Positions 51,334 to 63,200 are shown, numbered from the stretch's first letter. The stretch is DNA of 64,000 nucleotides from Symsagittifera roscoffensis (GCF_963678635.1 NC_087065.1:35085807-35149806), one strand, 5' to 3'. The notes: generated by a model from the letters alone, not told the origin. Numbers and translations: made by a program.

Positions 51334-51671
51334 ATGTTCAAAATCTGCCTGATAAAATTGATTTCCTTCTCTATTTGCATTCTGTGTGCTATGTGTGAAC
51401 CTGACCATGAGTCACGAAAAAATCGGCAGGACCAGCTAGTTGACCTCGACTTGTACATAGCGATGACCCATGAGAAGGAGAGAATACAGCAGGAAATTAC
51501 TCGGATAAGAGCACGGGCCTCATCGCAAAGAAGACGGAATATTTTACAACATTCCAGGAGCAGATTTTGTCACGATGACGACGATAACCACTGTCAAAGG
51601 TACTGCTGGGCGATCAAATGGAGTTTCTTGATGAAAAAACAAGGTTGTATAGTGGACGGAAAGTGTATCAG
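51334..51671 (+). CDS. Candidate secreted cysteine-rich peptide precursor, first exon
   Basis: Not a recognised family. From ATG 51334: a signal peptide (KICLIKLISFSICILCAMC), an acidic/basic helical propeptide (EKERIQQEITRIRARASSQ), a multibasic QRRR site, then a Cys-rich C-terminal part with spacing C-x7-C-x3-C-x13-C-x5-C. Composition changes to clearly higher G+C from about 51400, as in the G-alpha-s exons, which supports a real exon. An in-frame upstream ATG (51160) would bury the signal peptide and is not preferred. The frame ends at ATC-AGG-TGA where the minus-strand LTR begins. The junction also reads CAG/GTGAGT, a strong donor, so the exon may be spliced on or may be truncated by the insertion. 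A sixth cysteine would be expected in a following exon. Confidence 0.5.
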
Positions 51672-51672
51672 G

Positions 51673-52082
51673 TGAGTTAGGACCGATTTGGTTAACTCAT
51701 AGAGTAATTTCGGATAGGGTACACCGTCTGCTCGTCACGCTATCTTATTTTCGGCCGGATAGATTCGTGCAACTTCTTAGTCTAATACCGATCCTAATCT
51801 TACTCTTATACTATCTAGTCTCAGGTTGTTTAACTAGTCTCTGCTAGGCTCAATAGATCTAGGGTATACTGGTTTATTGCGGCTGCTGAAGTGCTCGGGA
51901 GAGTCCAACTAATTTCTAAGTTAAATTCAAATCTCTCTGGTGCTGAAATTACAAGTAACTTCAGCACTTACAAATAAGTGGGTTGTTAGTTAGATGGATC
52001 ATGATTGGTTAATATTAAATACTTTACATTGGTAAAATATCTAAATTATCCAATCATAAAATATAGTCTAGATCAGGTTCCA
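51673..52082 (-). repeat. 3' LTR of the minus-strand copy (410 bp)
   Basis: Reverse complement runs from TGGAACC (52082) to ACTCA (51673). Exactly 410 bp, with a handful of differences from the other copy's LTRs, clustered near the ACTCA end and at 52040-52050. Confidence 0.93.
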
Positions 52083-53614
52083 CCCATCCGGGTTTTACAG
52101 AGTTTTTTAGAATAGTTCTTCTGCAATTCGAAGGATGGATGATGGACGTTGGTGTTTGGCGAACATCATATTTCTTCTGTTTCCTCTTTGTTAAAGAAGT
52201 TCCAGGAAGCTGGAGTTAGAGACATAAGACGTTGTGTCTTCTAGTGACAACGACTAAGTCTTTGCAACAAACTCAAATCTGATTTCAGAATGGTTTGCTA
52301 TGTCAGGTTTTTCTGTTCTGCGTGGAGAACTTCTTTTGTGTCTGATCTAATTTGGGAATGGCGTGGAAATTGTGCGTGGAGGGGATGCCTGGTTACTCGG
52401 ATCTGTACGTATTCTTGAACGTCGAGGTGGTCATTGGTCTAGTTCAATGAAGTCCTTTTCTGCGAAGTCAAGTCGTACTCTAAATCCTTTGAGTTGTGAT
52501 TGTGAGTGGCATATCGATTGTGGTTGGTCATTCTCTCTCGAGTGTAGTGGGGTCGTTTTGTCTTTAGATGTTCGTCCTTGGTGTTGTATTCTGATCTATG
52601 TATTGCATAATGTAATTTACATTTTATAAAACATTTATTAGTTTAATATTTTTTAATTATGATTTTAGTTAGTTGTTTTCACAAAAGCTTTTTGTTTTAG
52701 TTCGGTTATTTTGAAGAGTTACTCACACTTGAGTAGCTCTTATTAAAAATAAAGGTGTGGTCACAAAGCGTGGATGTAGCGCGGTGGGTTAGGCCGGCTA
52801 TAGAGCATGCTCAGGACGTCCTTCCTGGTGGGTTAGGCCAGGAGTGGGAGTATGATTTCATGCGGTTTTTGTGAGGGGTCCTGTTATGTGACAACGTTTT
52901 ATGTTGGGTTTATTGTGGTTTTTCTTATGTCTTGTTGGTTATGTCCTTTTTCCAAAAAGCAAATTGTTCGTGGTATGGGTTTGTCTTTCGACTTTTTTGT
53001 GTTTTATTATTTCTTTCTTAGACTTTATAATAGTCTTCAAAAGAATAAATTATCCAGTTTTAAACTGGGTTAATCCGGTTTGGGTACCGTTGGTTTCCTT
53101 TTCTTAGTCATGCTGTTATTCTATGATTTGTGGTATTTAGTAAGCTGCGTTGGTTAGTTTTGTTTAGTATATGATTCCTTTCCAACCGGGTTAAAGGAAG
53201 GTTTGAAACATGTTATTATATGTTAGAGTTGTTAAGTGTGAAAACTTGAAACTGAAATTCATTATTTTAAACAATTCTTCGTGGGCGAGCTGTGCGAGTG
53301 TGGATAGAATTTCTGTGCGAATGAATGAAAATATCAAAAGGTTAGTACTGCAATTGCATTTTATTAATTTACTGCATAGAATTTGGAAATTTACTGCTAG
53401 TTATGGGGGAATTTTAAGTTACAAATTTTCATTATAATTAGATTTACTGCTTGTGGGGAAAATTTTAGAAATGAAATTACTGCATTGGTATTAAATTTAT
53501 AAATTTATAAGTGTAAGAGATTAATAGAAATGTTGAAATATGTTTGATGAAATTTGCGATCTTTATTTGTCTTTTGTGGTTTTTGTAGGTGATTGTCGGA
53601 TGAAGGCTAAAAAT
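52083..53614 (-). other. 3' region of the minus-strand copy
   Basis: Counterpart of 31868-33400, with the conserved hairpin, the GCAGTAAAT-type motifs and the same weak purine stretch next to the LTR. Open frames on the plus strand here are antisense and not called. Confidence 0.6.
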
Positions 53615-53693
53615 CTAAAGAAAACATGGATAAAGTATGGTGAGTTTTTTAATATTTTAATTAGTTAGTAATATTCATTTAATTCATACTTAC
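53615..53693 (-). other. Conserved 79-bp intron (minus-strand copy)
   Basis: CAG/GTAAGTATG donor, TACTAAC branch motif and CTTTAG acceptor on the minus strand; same length and position as 31789-31867. Confidence 0.7.
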
Positions 53694-53696
53694 CTG

Positions 53697-55502
53697 TTAG
53701 TCGTCGGGGAAAAAACCGTGGGGGAAGATGTCGTGAATTAGTTCTGAAGTTGTTAGTAGTTTAGCTAAGATGCGGATGATATTTTTAGTCTGAAGCAGTG
53801 GCCAAAGCAATTGGAGTGCCTTGATAGTGGTTAGTTCTTCAGTGCCAACTGCAAACTCATAAGGTGTGTTTTGGATTAGATTATATAATTTGTGATTGAA
53901 TTTAGTGTTGTGGATGAATTCTAAAATTGGGATTTCTATGGGTTGTACAAACTCGTGCGGGATAAGGAAGGGTCGGGATTCTTCGGCGTTGAAGGTCTTG
54001 GTGATGGGGCAGAAAATGTACATTTGGGTTATGGGGTCATAGTTACGAAGAATACCATGAAGGTTAGTATCTTTAATACAATATGTGAAATTTAGGAAAT
54101 ACGGTGAAGTGTATTTGGAATTAATGAATTGAAAACGATGGTGTGGTTGTCTAGAGGGTGTGTGTAGGTCAAAGTGATTTTGGATGAAGCGATAATAACT
54201 ATATGTGTGGGTTTGTTTAGTGCGCAACATAATATCGTGTGAGCAGTGTAAATCTCTTTCGTGTGGTGCAAGGAAATGAAAGGTTAGTGAAAATATTTGG
54301 AAGCGTTCTTTAAAACTTTCGTATGCTTGTGTGTCTGTTAGTGCTTCTGAAATAATGTGATCAAACTTTCGGTCGAAGATGTTTAGTGTAAATATATATG
54401 GTGTCTTGATGAAAAATTTCTCGGTAATTTGTGGATTAGCGAAGCGATCGTCGTCTAAGAATTGATCTTGGTTAGCTCTGATGATGTTGTGATCATAGTA
54501 TTCGAGTGTATATTCGTTAGCTCTAGGTGCAGTGTGTGTTTTTAGTGATTTTTTATATCCAACGTAAGTAAATTGTCTAGCGGTTAGTGGTGTAGTGAGT
54601 CGATATAGCATGTCCGTATTTCGCTCTATATCAATGTGAGTGTTAGATAAAGGTAAGCAAAGAGGGTTAGTAAAATGATAATATGAGGTCCAAGAGAGAG
54701 TGGGCATTAAAACGTATTCATCTACAAAGTTGCGTGTTTCGTTAGTGTCGTGGGGGGTGTTTAAGGTGTATTGTGGGAATGAGGGTAAGGTGATGGCTAA
54801 AAATTCTTTTGTGTTAGTATGCTTGGGGTGGTTGATGTATTCACGGGCTGTTCCTGGTTTTGCTGGGAAAGGATGGTTGGGGAACTTTCTTTTAAAAGTG
54901 CGGTAAGCTCTATTAGTGTTGAGTGAAGATTCAGTTGATGTGGATGATGTTGCTAATGATTCAGTATAATTTGAAGAGGGTGTAGGGGTAGGGGGGTTGG
55001 ATGAATTTATTGTGGAGGAGATTTGGTTTATGGTTGGGGTATTAAGGTGGTAGGGTTGTTGTTGAAGGGTAATAAAATTATCTAGCTCTGGGGAGATTCG
55101 GGGGGTGTCTGGGGAATGAGATGATTGGTCAGAATGGTATGAGGAGTAGGTTGGGGTAACTTGGGAAGCATAAGAGGGTGTGGGAGTGATTGGGTCAGAG
55201 TTATTGGATAATATGGGTTGAAAAGGGGGTTGAGAAAAATTAGAAGAGTTATGAAAATTATTGGATGGGGATGGTTCTGAGTCGGCAATTTCATCGGGGG
55301 TTTCAATATTCGGGTTATTGAGTTGTGAGATGGAATATAAAACTGAGATGTGTGAATTAGTGTCGGAATTCATGCCTGATGTTACATTACTAGGTGAAAA
55401 ATCGGGTGGCGGAAAAGCAAAAAGTGGTATTATTGGGATTGGAGAGGTAAGATTGGTTGGGTGGGAATTTGATCGGTGTAGTGATCCAAGTTGGCGGCTC
55501 AT
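53697..55502 (-). CDS. ORF5 (601 aa), minus-strand copy
   Basis: Intact homologue of the 597-aa ORF at 29992-31785. Differences: two-residue in-frame insertions in the Ser/Pro-rich N-terminal part (near DQSSHS and NPPTPT) and scattered substitutions; the C-terminal 400 residues are almost unchanged. It starts in an ATGA overlap with env. Family and function unknown. Confidence 0.65.
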   Translation of the reverse strand: MSRQLGSLHRSNSHPTNLTSPIPIIPLFAFPPPDFSPSNVTSGMNSDTNSHISVLYSISQLNNPNIETPDEIADSEPSPSNNFHNSSNFSQPPFQPILSNNSDPITPTPSYASQVTPTYSSYHSDQSSHSPDTPRISPELDNFITLQQQPYHLNTPTINQISSTINSSNPPTPTPSSNYTESLATSSTSTESSLNTNRAYRTFKRKFPNHPFPAKPGTAREYINHPKHTNTKEFLAITLPSFPQYTLNTPHDTNETRNFVDEYVLMPTLSWTSYYHFTNPLCLPLSNTHIDIERNTDMLYRLTTPLTARQFTYVGYKKSLKTHTAPRANEYTLEYYDHNIIRANQDQFLDDDRFANPQITEKFFIKTPYIFTLNIFDRKFDHIISEALTDTQAYESFKERFQIFSLTFHFLAPHERDLHCSHDIMLRTKQTHTYSYYRFIQNHFDLHTPSRQPHHRFQFINSKYTSPYFLNFTYCIKDTNLHGILRNYDPITQMYIFCPITKTFNAEESRPFLIPHEFVQPIEIPILEFIHNTKFNHKLYNLIQNTPYEFAVGTEELTTIKALQLLWPLLQTKNIIRILAKLLTTSELIHDIFPHGFFPDD

Positions 55503-58117
55503 CGTGGGCTAAAAAAATGATTATTTTGAGACTGAAAAGCGGTGGTATGGGGTTGTTCAATAATTTGTTCATAAGTATTATCATCTTGTGACTGGTGTGT
55601 CATTATATGTTGAATGGGACTTTGTGATGTGGTGAGTCGAAAATTTGGATTATGTGTGATGGCTAAATTTCGAAAATTTCGTGGGACTAGGGATAGTGGA
55701 TGGTTATTTGGTAGGGGTGGTAATTGTGGTGCCGTTGGTGTTATGTCTACATTGTTATGTTCTTCGTCGTATGTATTTTGTCGTGTTGCTATTTTTGTGT
55801 TATATTCTTTTATTTGTGCGTCTAAAAGAATTTTGTTTATAGATGTAGAAAAGATTCCAAAAAATCCTGCAAAGAGTATGCGTGCTACACTTGCTTGTCG
55901 ATTGACTTGTGTGTGTATAGCACATGTGTTGTAGATTCCTTTTAAAAGTGAGAAAAGAAATCCAATAAAGTTAAACATTGCGTATAAAATAGTCAATTTT
56001 TCTAAGATGTAGTAGGGCCATCCTAGAAAATCGAGGATCTCATTTTTGAGTTTAACAAAGCTAAAAATGTTAATTGGTGATATATCTTGGGGACGGTATT
56101 TTTCACCGTTTAGATATATATAATCTTTAATGTCTTTAAAATATCCGCTATAGTCTTGCGTGTAGATATCGGCAAATCCTGCGGTTTCTGCAAGTTTGCG
56201 TAAATTTTGGTCTATTGATTGTCTTTGTATAGTGTCCATTTGTGTTAATAATTCTTGGAATTGTTGTGTTCTAATGTGATGTTGAATATCTGATTTTGAA
56301 TAGATTCCTCTTGATTGTAAGTCTATATTTGGGTTTCGAGCAATAGCGCGAATGCTTTCTGGTGAAAATTTTTTGAGTGATTGCATTAATGTGGGATATG
56401 GAGTGAGAAGATAATATTTATTTTCATAAGGGTTTAGTTGTACTACATTGTGGCTGTTTTCTGATCCACATGGGACTGCGGTATCCCAGAAATAGGTTCT
56501 TCGTGAAAGTGTATCCACGAAATGTATTTTATTCTTATAAAAGATAGGGATTCTTTTATAACATCTTTTATCTTCAAAAACGTATAGTGGTGATATTTTT
56601 TTAGTACAAGTATAAAACCATAAGATGTTTCCTTCATAGTCTAAAAAATTTGATCTATTTCCAGATAATAAGTATCCTGCATAGGGTATTTTTAATACTG
56701 CTAGTGCAAGTGATTGTAATATTTGTGTTCGTTCTAATTCGCATAGTTGGTGTATTGTTTCTAATTCGGAGAGTGACATTTCTTGAAAAATTCGGCTAAT
56801 TGTATAATCTAGTTTCATATCTAAATGAATATCATAGTGGATATTACCGAAATATGTAGTATTCATTAGTGATAATTCTTGTAAGCGTGTGCTTCTGGTG
56901 TCATGGGGTTTTAGATGTCCACCAGGTTGTCCGTTGCTTTTTTCAAAATTAACTGGTATATAGGATGTTCCTTTGTTTAGAGGATGACCTGTGGCATATG
57001 GGTCGATTTTTACTTTTCCAGTGGTCATGTCGAATCCTTTTTCGTATTCAACTAATATCTCGGAGTATTGTGTTTTGTGAAGTGGGTTTCTGTATTTACA
57101 TGCAAGTTCTGTTTCTTGATATATTTGAAAACGTGTCAATTTATTTTCTATATTGTCTATGTTTCTAAAATTAGAACTTAGTTTTCGTGATGGATGGACT
57201 TGTTCATATGGAATTGATTGTATAAAATATTTTTCGTGAAATTTTATCATACGAGCGTGTATTTTTGCTACTTGAAATGTTGTACATGTATCTTCGGGGA
57301 ACCAAACAATTGTTGCTTGTGTTCTCGTTGTAGGGTCGCAATAACCTTGATCATTTTTACAAGGTAATCGGATTCCTTGATAGATCATTGTATTATCTGA
57401 TAAATCTCGTGTTAGTTGTATTTTTTCGAGTTGTATTTTCCAATCAAAAAACATTATTTCTTGGTATCCTTTATTTTTTGTGTCTGCTTTGCAGTTTGAT
57501 GGGTTATTTATACCAATGTGTGGTATCCAATGTTTATCGTGTAGGTCATAGGTTAATCGTCCGTGTGCGCCGTTATACGGGTATTTTTCGTCTAGTTTTA
57601 TATGTCCTTGGTGTCTTTCAAGTTGTGATTGATGTACAGAGTCTGAAAAAACTTGAAAATTAACTAACTTTCTTTGGGAGTTTTTATTTCGTGTGATGTT
57701 TAGTCTAAGTAATTCATTTTTACAATCGTCGGGATTGAGATGTAAAAGACGTTCTATATTACTTTGATAGAATGATTCATGGTCAAGTCGGTTTTTGTTT
57801 CCGTTCGAGACTTGTGAACAATGTACTTTCTTTTCGGAAAATGTTGCTGTGAATTTATAACCTGTAACTGTTGTTGCTCGGGCTTTTGAATAGAGTGTTG
57901 CTATTACATCTGTGGTTTCTATAGCTTGTGGTTCTGTTTCACATTGTGATACTTGATTTATTGCATATTTATGTAGTGTTTTTTGTTCATTTTCTTCACA
58001 ATCGTAATGTGTTACTAATAAATCTTGTGGTCCTGTACGAGGGGAAGGGTTTATGTTTTGATTTGAGATTACTAGAAAAAGGAGTTGGAGAAAAATTAAT
58101 AATTTTAGAATATACAT
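55499..58117 (-). CDS. env: Envelope-like glycoprotein (872 aa), minus-strand copy
   Basis: Same length as 27377-29995 with no indel and about 20 substitutions by eye. Signal peptide, ectodomain cysteines, the hydrophobic anchor and the long tail are all kept. The frame is open although pol in this copy has a premature stop, so it could still be expressed from a subgenomic RNA. Overlaps ORF3 and ORF5 as in the complete copy. Confidence 0.75.
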   Translation of the reverse strand: MYILKLLIFLQLLFLVISNQNINPSPRTGPQDLLVTHYDCEENEQKTLHKYAINQVSQCETEPQAIETTDVIATLYSKARATTVTGYKFTATFSEKKVHCSQVSNGNKNRLDHESFYQSNIERLLHLNPDDCKNELLRLNITRNKNSQRKLVNFQVFSDSVHQSQLERHQGHIKLDEKYPYNGAHGRLTYDLHDKHWIPHIGINNPSNCKADTKNKGYQEIMFFDWKIQLEKIQLTRDLSDNTMIYQGIRLPCKNDQGYCDPTTRTQATIVWFPEDTCTTFQVAKIHARMIKFHEKYFIQSIPYEQVHPSRKLSSNFRNIDNIENKLTRFQIYQETELACKYRNPLHKTQYSEILVEYEKGFDMTTGKVKIDPYATGHPLNKGTSYIPVNFEKSNGQPGGHLKPHDTRSTRLQELSLMNTTYFGNIHYDIHLDMKLDYTISRIFQEMSLSELETIHQLCELERTQILQSLALAVLKIPYAGYLLSGNRSNFLDYEGNILWFYTCTKKISPLYVFEDKRCYKRIPIFYKNKIHFVDTLSRRTYFWDTAVPCGSENSHNVVQLNPYENKYYLLTPYPTLMQSLKKFSPESIRAIARNPNIDLQSRGIYSKSDIQHHIRTQQFQELLTQMDTIQRQSIDQNLRKLAETAGFADIYTQDYSGYFKDIKDYIYLNGEKYRPQDISPINIFSFVKLKNEILDFLGWPYYILEKLTILYAMFNFIGFLFSLLKGIYNTCAIHTQVNRQASVARILFAGFFGIFSTSINKILLDAQIKEYNTKIATRQNTYDEEHNNVDITPTAPQLPPLPNNHPLSLVPRNFRNLAITHNPNFRLTTSQSPIQHIMTHQSQDDNTYEQIIEQPHTTAFQSQNNHFFSPR

Positions 58118-59237
58118 GTGTATGATAATCCTGAGTATGGATTATAAAATGTAATGTAGCCAATTGTGTTTTTGGTATATCTGTCGTATTTGTATATTAC
58201 TTCAGTAGTTATAAACGGTGGTGGTAGTGATTGAGCTGTTATGTTAGGTGGATTTAATGGGTAGGGATGTTGGGTAATATTATTTAACTTAACTGTGATT
58301 TCAAACTTTAATTGTAAACTGTTTTGTTGGAGTATTTGAATATTGTGATCACGGATATCGTTGTGAATATCTTGGCGATATTGTAATCTATTAAGTGCCC
58401 AGTTATGAAGGCGGTTACTTTCTTGATGTTGTCCAAATAGTGGTGGAGGTGCTGTAATGTATTCCAATCTAGTCTTAAAGGAATATTTATTGATGATTGT
58501 TCTCGATATCTGGCGTCGAGATTATTTGGAAAATTTAAGTTAAAAGGTGGTGGTGAAATCTGGCTTATTGATGGTGTTGATGGTAGTGATAATGTTTCTG
58601 GTAGTGATGAGGATGTTGTTGTATCCGTAGAAATATCTATGGGGTCATTGACTAAATTTGGTTCACCTTGTGTAAATGAATGTGTAGTCCAATATGGAAA
58701 TCGTGATGTTTGGTTTGTGGGGTTGAAAGGATTTTCACGTATTTGCTCAGATGTTGGTGTTGAACCTAAGTAATCTGATGGTAGGCTTGAGGTGCTACGT
58801 TGTGAAAGAAGCGTAGGGGTTTCTGGTAATATACCAATGGGGTTTTCTGGAGTGTTTTGTGATGGGGATTGAGGTATATCAAAATGAACTCGGGGAGTTT
58901 GAAGATTTCTGTTTCGTCGAGGATGTATAATTTGTCTATTTATTTCGACTGTATTTTGGTTTTGACTAGAATTTCTTATTCTACTTAGTTCTTGTGGTAG
59001 TGTTGGGTATAGGTTATATGTTGGTTCGCTTAAAGGTGCTTGTCGTTGAACTGGTTCTAGTGGTTCTGATAAACGAGCATGTCGTTCTTCAAAAGTGTAT
59101 GGATTGTCTTGAAAAGAAATTCGTGTAGATGTTTGAGGATTTTGAGTAGTTGAAGGTGGTGTTTGGTTATCTTGGGATGATGTCGGTGAAGACTGACTTT
59201 GTGACTGTTGGGTAGCAATTTTTGATGGTTTTTTGAA
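58105..59237 (-). pseudogene. ORF3, minus-strand copy, with one-base deletion
   Basis: Homologue of 26253-27389. It has no in-frame ATG either. A single base is missing near 58455 (one copy reads ATTCACAGC, this one ATTACAGC), which puts the upstream and downstream parts in different frames. Upstream of that, differences between copies include many third-position changes, so the frame was under protein-level constraint before the break. Confidence 0.6.
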
Positions 59238-59245
59238 TTATTACT

Positions 59246-59434
59246 TTAGTGAGAAATTTTGTGTTTATTATAATATTCTTCCAAAAAAAGAATTAGAAGG
59301 ATTGTTGCTAGGGCAAATGTGAGGATTGCTTTCTTTATACATTTACAGATGGTCAAAATGAGGGATGATAAGAATGCTATGAAAATTACAAACAATAAAA
59401 AAATATCGGTTCTACTGAAAATTGTTCGTATCAT
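59246..59434 (-). CDS. Small membrane ORF p62, minus-strand copy
   Basis: Same 62-aa length as 26059-26247, with conservative changes only. The ATGA overlap with p76 is kept. Two predicted hydrophobic segments. Confidence 0.55.
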   Translation of the reverse strand: MIRTIFSRTDIFLLFVIFIAFLSSLILTICKCIKKAILTFALATILLILFLEEYYNKHKISH

Positions 59435-59661
59435 TTAGACAAGTTGTATAAATCGTACCTGTGGATATAATCAAGGGTTTTGGAAAGTTGGAGGAATAGT
59501 TCGAGTATAGTGTAGAAAATTAAAAAAATGTTACAAAAAATGATTAGGATTATTAGAAAAGATTCAAGTATATCAAAAAGAAATATTATAAAGGTTTCAA
59601 GTATTGTAAAAAAATGTTTAAGATTTATGAGTATTTGAGTAACTGATTGAGAGAAGAGCAT
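59431..59661 (-). CDS. Small hydrophobic ORF p76, minus-strand copy
   Basis: Same 76-aa length as 25832-26062; hydrophobic core kept, substitutions mostly Ile/Leu/Val/Thr exchanges. Unknown family. Confidence 0.55.
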   Translation of the reverse strand: MLFSQSVTQILINLKHFFTILETFIIFLFDILESFLIILIIFCNIFLIFYTILELFLQLSKTLDYIHRYDLYNLSK

Positions 59662-60259
59662 TTAAGAAATGATCTCTTGGTCGAATATTTTTTGCTGTTT
59701 GAGGCGATTTTCTAGTGTGGTCGGATTATTTATTAGTTTTTTGACAAGTGGGTTGAGTTTTGTAAAAAATTGTTGGGGGCAATTTTCATGGTGACTGGGA
59801 GGTCGTCTTTTTCTTTATTTTTGTTTGTCAAATGATCCGGGGTATGGTGAGATTTTTATACTTTAGGCTAATTAAAATGTTCATTTTGTTACTTTAGGCT
59901 AAGTTAACAAATTTGCTTTGGGGGTATTCGTGGTCTGAGTTGGGGAAATATTGTTGATCTTTGGGTTATTAGATAAGGGAGGGGTACGGTATTATGGTGA
60001 TATTTATTTTAGTTGTCAAGTTGGAGTGGTTTGCTTATTTTTGACCTGGAGGTCGTAAAGTTATAGTTATAGATGTGCCTGGAGTTCTATATGATTCGTC
60101 TAATTGGTCTTAGTTTGAGTTAGAGAAAGTGACGGATTGGATGAATCCTATTGGTTTATTTTGAACTAGAATTATTACGTACTTGTCAGCATGTTATTTT
60201 GAAAAATGTAAATGAAAAATGTTTTGAAGGTTTCAAGATAGTGAAGTATAATGTTAAAA
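59662..60259 (-). other. Pol to p76 intergenic segment, minus-strand copy
   Basis: Counterpart of 25230-25831, with the doubled TTAGCCTAAAGT motif retained. No ORF. Confidence 0.6.
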
Positions 60260-63200
60260 TTACTTTTGAATTTCCACTTTCTTTAAAATTTTAGATTGGG
60301 GGATGAATATTTTATAGTTTTTACGTGGTTGATTTCGGAGTCTTGTTGTTTTTCTATTTTCTGATTTGTCGATTTGTTCTTGGGGTATTATTTGTTCGGT
60401 CATTTTTCTATTTTTTCTTTGTTTTGGGGATTCTTTATGGTTTTGTGTATTGTTTTTGGTGGCGGTTGGTTTTGTGTTTTGATTTTCGGTGGGGTTATCA
60501 TTTTGTTCTGTGTTTTTCAGATGTGGTTCATTTTGAATGATTTTTAATCCTGTGAAAGAATATAATTGAGTTAATTCGCGGAGTGCGTATTCTTTTGGGT
60601 AATAAGGTAATAGGTTGTTTCGATGTTGAACGATTTCTTTTTTGTTTGAGTCGGTAATTTTATATGTGACATCAGTGGGTTTTGCAATTATTTGGTATGG
60701 TCCTTTTCGAAGGGGTTGTAATTTTTTAGAAATTCCTTTTTGAGTATTAAAATTAGGTATTAAAACAAATGTTCCAATTTTTAATTCGGAGGCTGGTGTA
60801 AAACGTGAATTGATTTGTTCATTAATGTTTTATCTTTGTAATAACTTTTTTGTTATTTTTTGATAAATTTCATTGTGTTTTTTATCTCTATTTAGAATCC
60901 ATTCGGTGTGTGTACCGGAGGCTAGTTTAAGAATTTGTGGGTGATGAAAATGATCTTCATCGTGTGTATGTAAAGGTAGGTTATAACAAATTGAGTCTTT
61001 ATTTGGTTGACAATAACCTTGTGCGTTTTTATGAGAATTTGCTGTAAACATTATTGGTTTGCGTGGCTTTTGGTTAAAAACCATTTCGTATGGTGATATT
61101 CCTAAAGTTGTCGTAATTTGTGAATTATACGCTAAGGGAAATAATTTTACATCTGCTGACCATTCGGTATATTTTGTATCATTTCCGTTGATGATACATC
61201 TAAGATATTCTTGTAATGAACGGTTCATACCTTCGACTAAGCCGTTTGTCCAAGGTGCATGAGATGTACGTGGTTTGTGTTTAATGTTATATAAATGACA
61301 TAGTGTGATAATTTCATTATTTATGAATTCTGTACCGTTGTCTGTAACTAAAATTTCTGGTAGTCCGAATTTTGCTATCCAGTGTTCATAGAGTGTTGTG
61401 TAAGCGTAATAAGCGTTACAATGTGGTACTGGGTTAAGTGCTACATAATGCGTAAATGCGTCAACAATTACCATAATGTAGGAGTTTCCTTCTGATGAGG
61501 GTGAAATTGGTCCTTTAGTATCAAATGAGATACGATGATTAAAGTACAAACTTTGTCCTTTAAAATCTTGTTTTTGTGCTATTTGTTTTTGATTTGGGTA
61601 AGGTTTATTTAGTTGACATACTATACAGTCATTGCATAGTACTTTTATCCAAATTGGTGCATTTGGGAAATAAAAGTTTTGTATAAAATTTGAATATGTT
61701 TTCTCTGATCCAGAGTGTCCTTTAATATTTTGTGTATGTGAAATATTAAAAGCTATAAGAATCATACTTAAAGGGAGACATGGAACTGTAGATTCATTTA
61801 ATTTGTATTCTAGAAGGTCTGTGTTTTCGTTAATTGTTGTATTATTGAATTTTCGAAAATATCGGAGGAGTGTTTTATTTCCTAAAATGGTTGAATCTGC
61901 TTTGATAGGTTTAGTTTTATACTTGTGCCATGATTTCAGTTGTCGAATTACTGGGTCAAGGTTTTGATATTGTTTCAGTGTTGAAATTGTAATTGTTTCT
62001 GTTGGGGGGAGAAAAATGTTTTCGATTTCTAATGTAGATAAGGGTATTGTATCAAGTGGGTCATGGAGGTCAAAAACTTGATTTATCGTGTATTTTGAAT
62101 CATTTGTTTGTGGTCCTGATAAATTTATTTTATCAGTTAAATCTTCTTTTTCAATTAGTGGAAAATGGTCTTTCTTAGGCGGGTGTTGTTTTGTTCGTTT
62201 TTGTTGGGTGTTATTTTTTATCCATTGAGAATATGGGATTGGTTTGAAAGTTGATGTTCCAAGTAAATCAACTTCATAATGATTATTTTGACAATCTAAA
62301 TAAAGTGGGAAATGTTGTAAATTATTTATTTGTGATTGTTCAATATCAGTTTTTACTGTATATTTGCATTCCAATCGGGGTGATGTTTCGTTTTCTGCAA
62401 GGTAGAATTTTATGTTTTTGGGTATTTCAACTGTTGTTTTTCGTGTAAGTAATTCAGGTGGTGTATTTCGACTTAAGGTGTCTGGTAATGCAAGATTTTT
62501 TCCTGCAGTCCAAACTATATGTAAGTTTGGAAATTTCATTAGAATTAGTTGAAATCTGTAAACTCGGTGGTTTGGGTTAGATTTTTGTGTAAATAGAAAG
62601 ATGATTGGTTTATGGTCTGTGAATAGAACTGTTGGATGTTTTGATCCAAGTATCAGAAATTCATATTCTGTCAGTGTATATATTATGGCTGTACATTCTC
62701 TCATTAGAGTTGAGAGTCGTAGCTCTGCTTGAGTGAATAATCGAGAATTTGCTGATATGAGGTTCATTTTATTTGTACCATTATGTGATTGTAATAGTGC
62801 TGCACCGATGCCAAAGTTCGAAGCATCGCACATTGCATAAAATGGTTGATTTGAATCTGGAATTGTGTTTGAAATTTGTTCAGTTAAAAGTTTCTTTACT
62901 TCTTCAAATCGTGTTTGATGTTCTGTGTTCCATTCAAAATTATTTTGTTGTCTAAGGATGTTATAAAATGGTCGTAGATATAATTGCATTTTATAAACAT
63001 ATTTACTTAAAAAGTTTAACATTCCAAGAAATTCTTGGATTTTCTTTTTATTTGTTGGTGGTTGAAGTTTTTGAATAGCGTCAATGCGTGATTTCAATGG
63101 AGTGATTGTTTTTCTTTCTATATTATGTCCTAAGAATTTAACTCTTGTCAAAAAGAAGTGTGATTTATCGGGGGCGGCCTTCAGATTTTCGTTCTGAAGT

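Noticed and set aside
51573..51635. Endothelin-like peptide
   Set aside because: C-x7-C-x3-C followed by Trp resembles part of the endothelin spacing, but the first cysteine is missing and two extra cysteines follow; the resemblance is too weak to name.
58105..58467. 120-codon ORF starting MEYITAPPP in the minus-strand copy
   Set aside because: The apparent start is TTG, created by a one-base deletion in ORF3; it is the 3' part of ORF3, not a separate gene.
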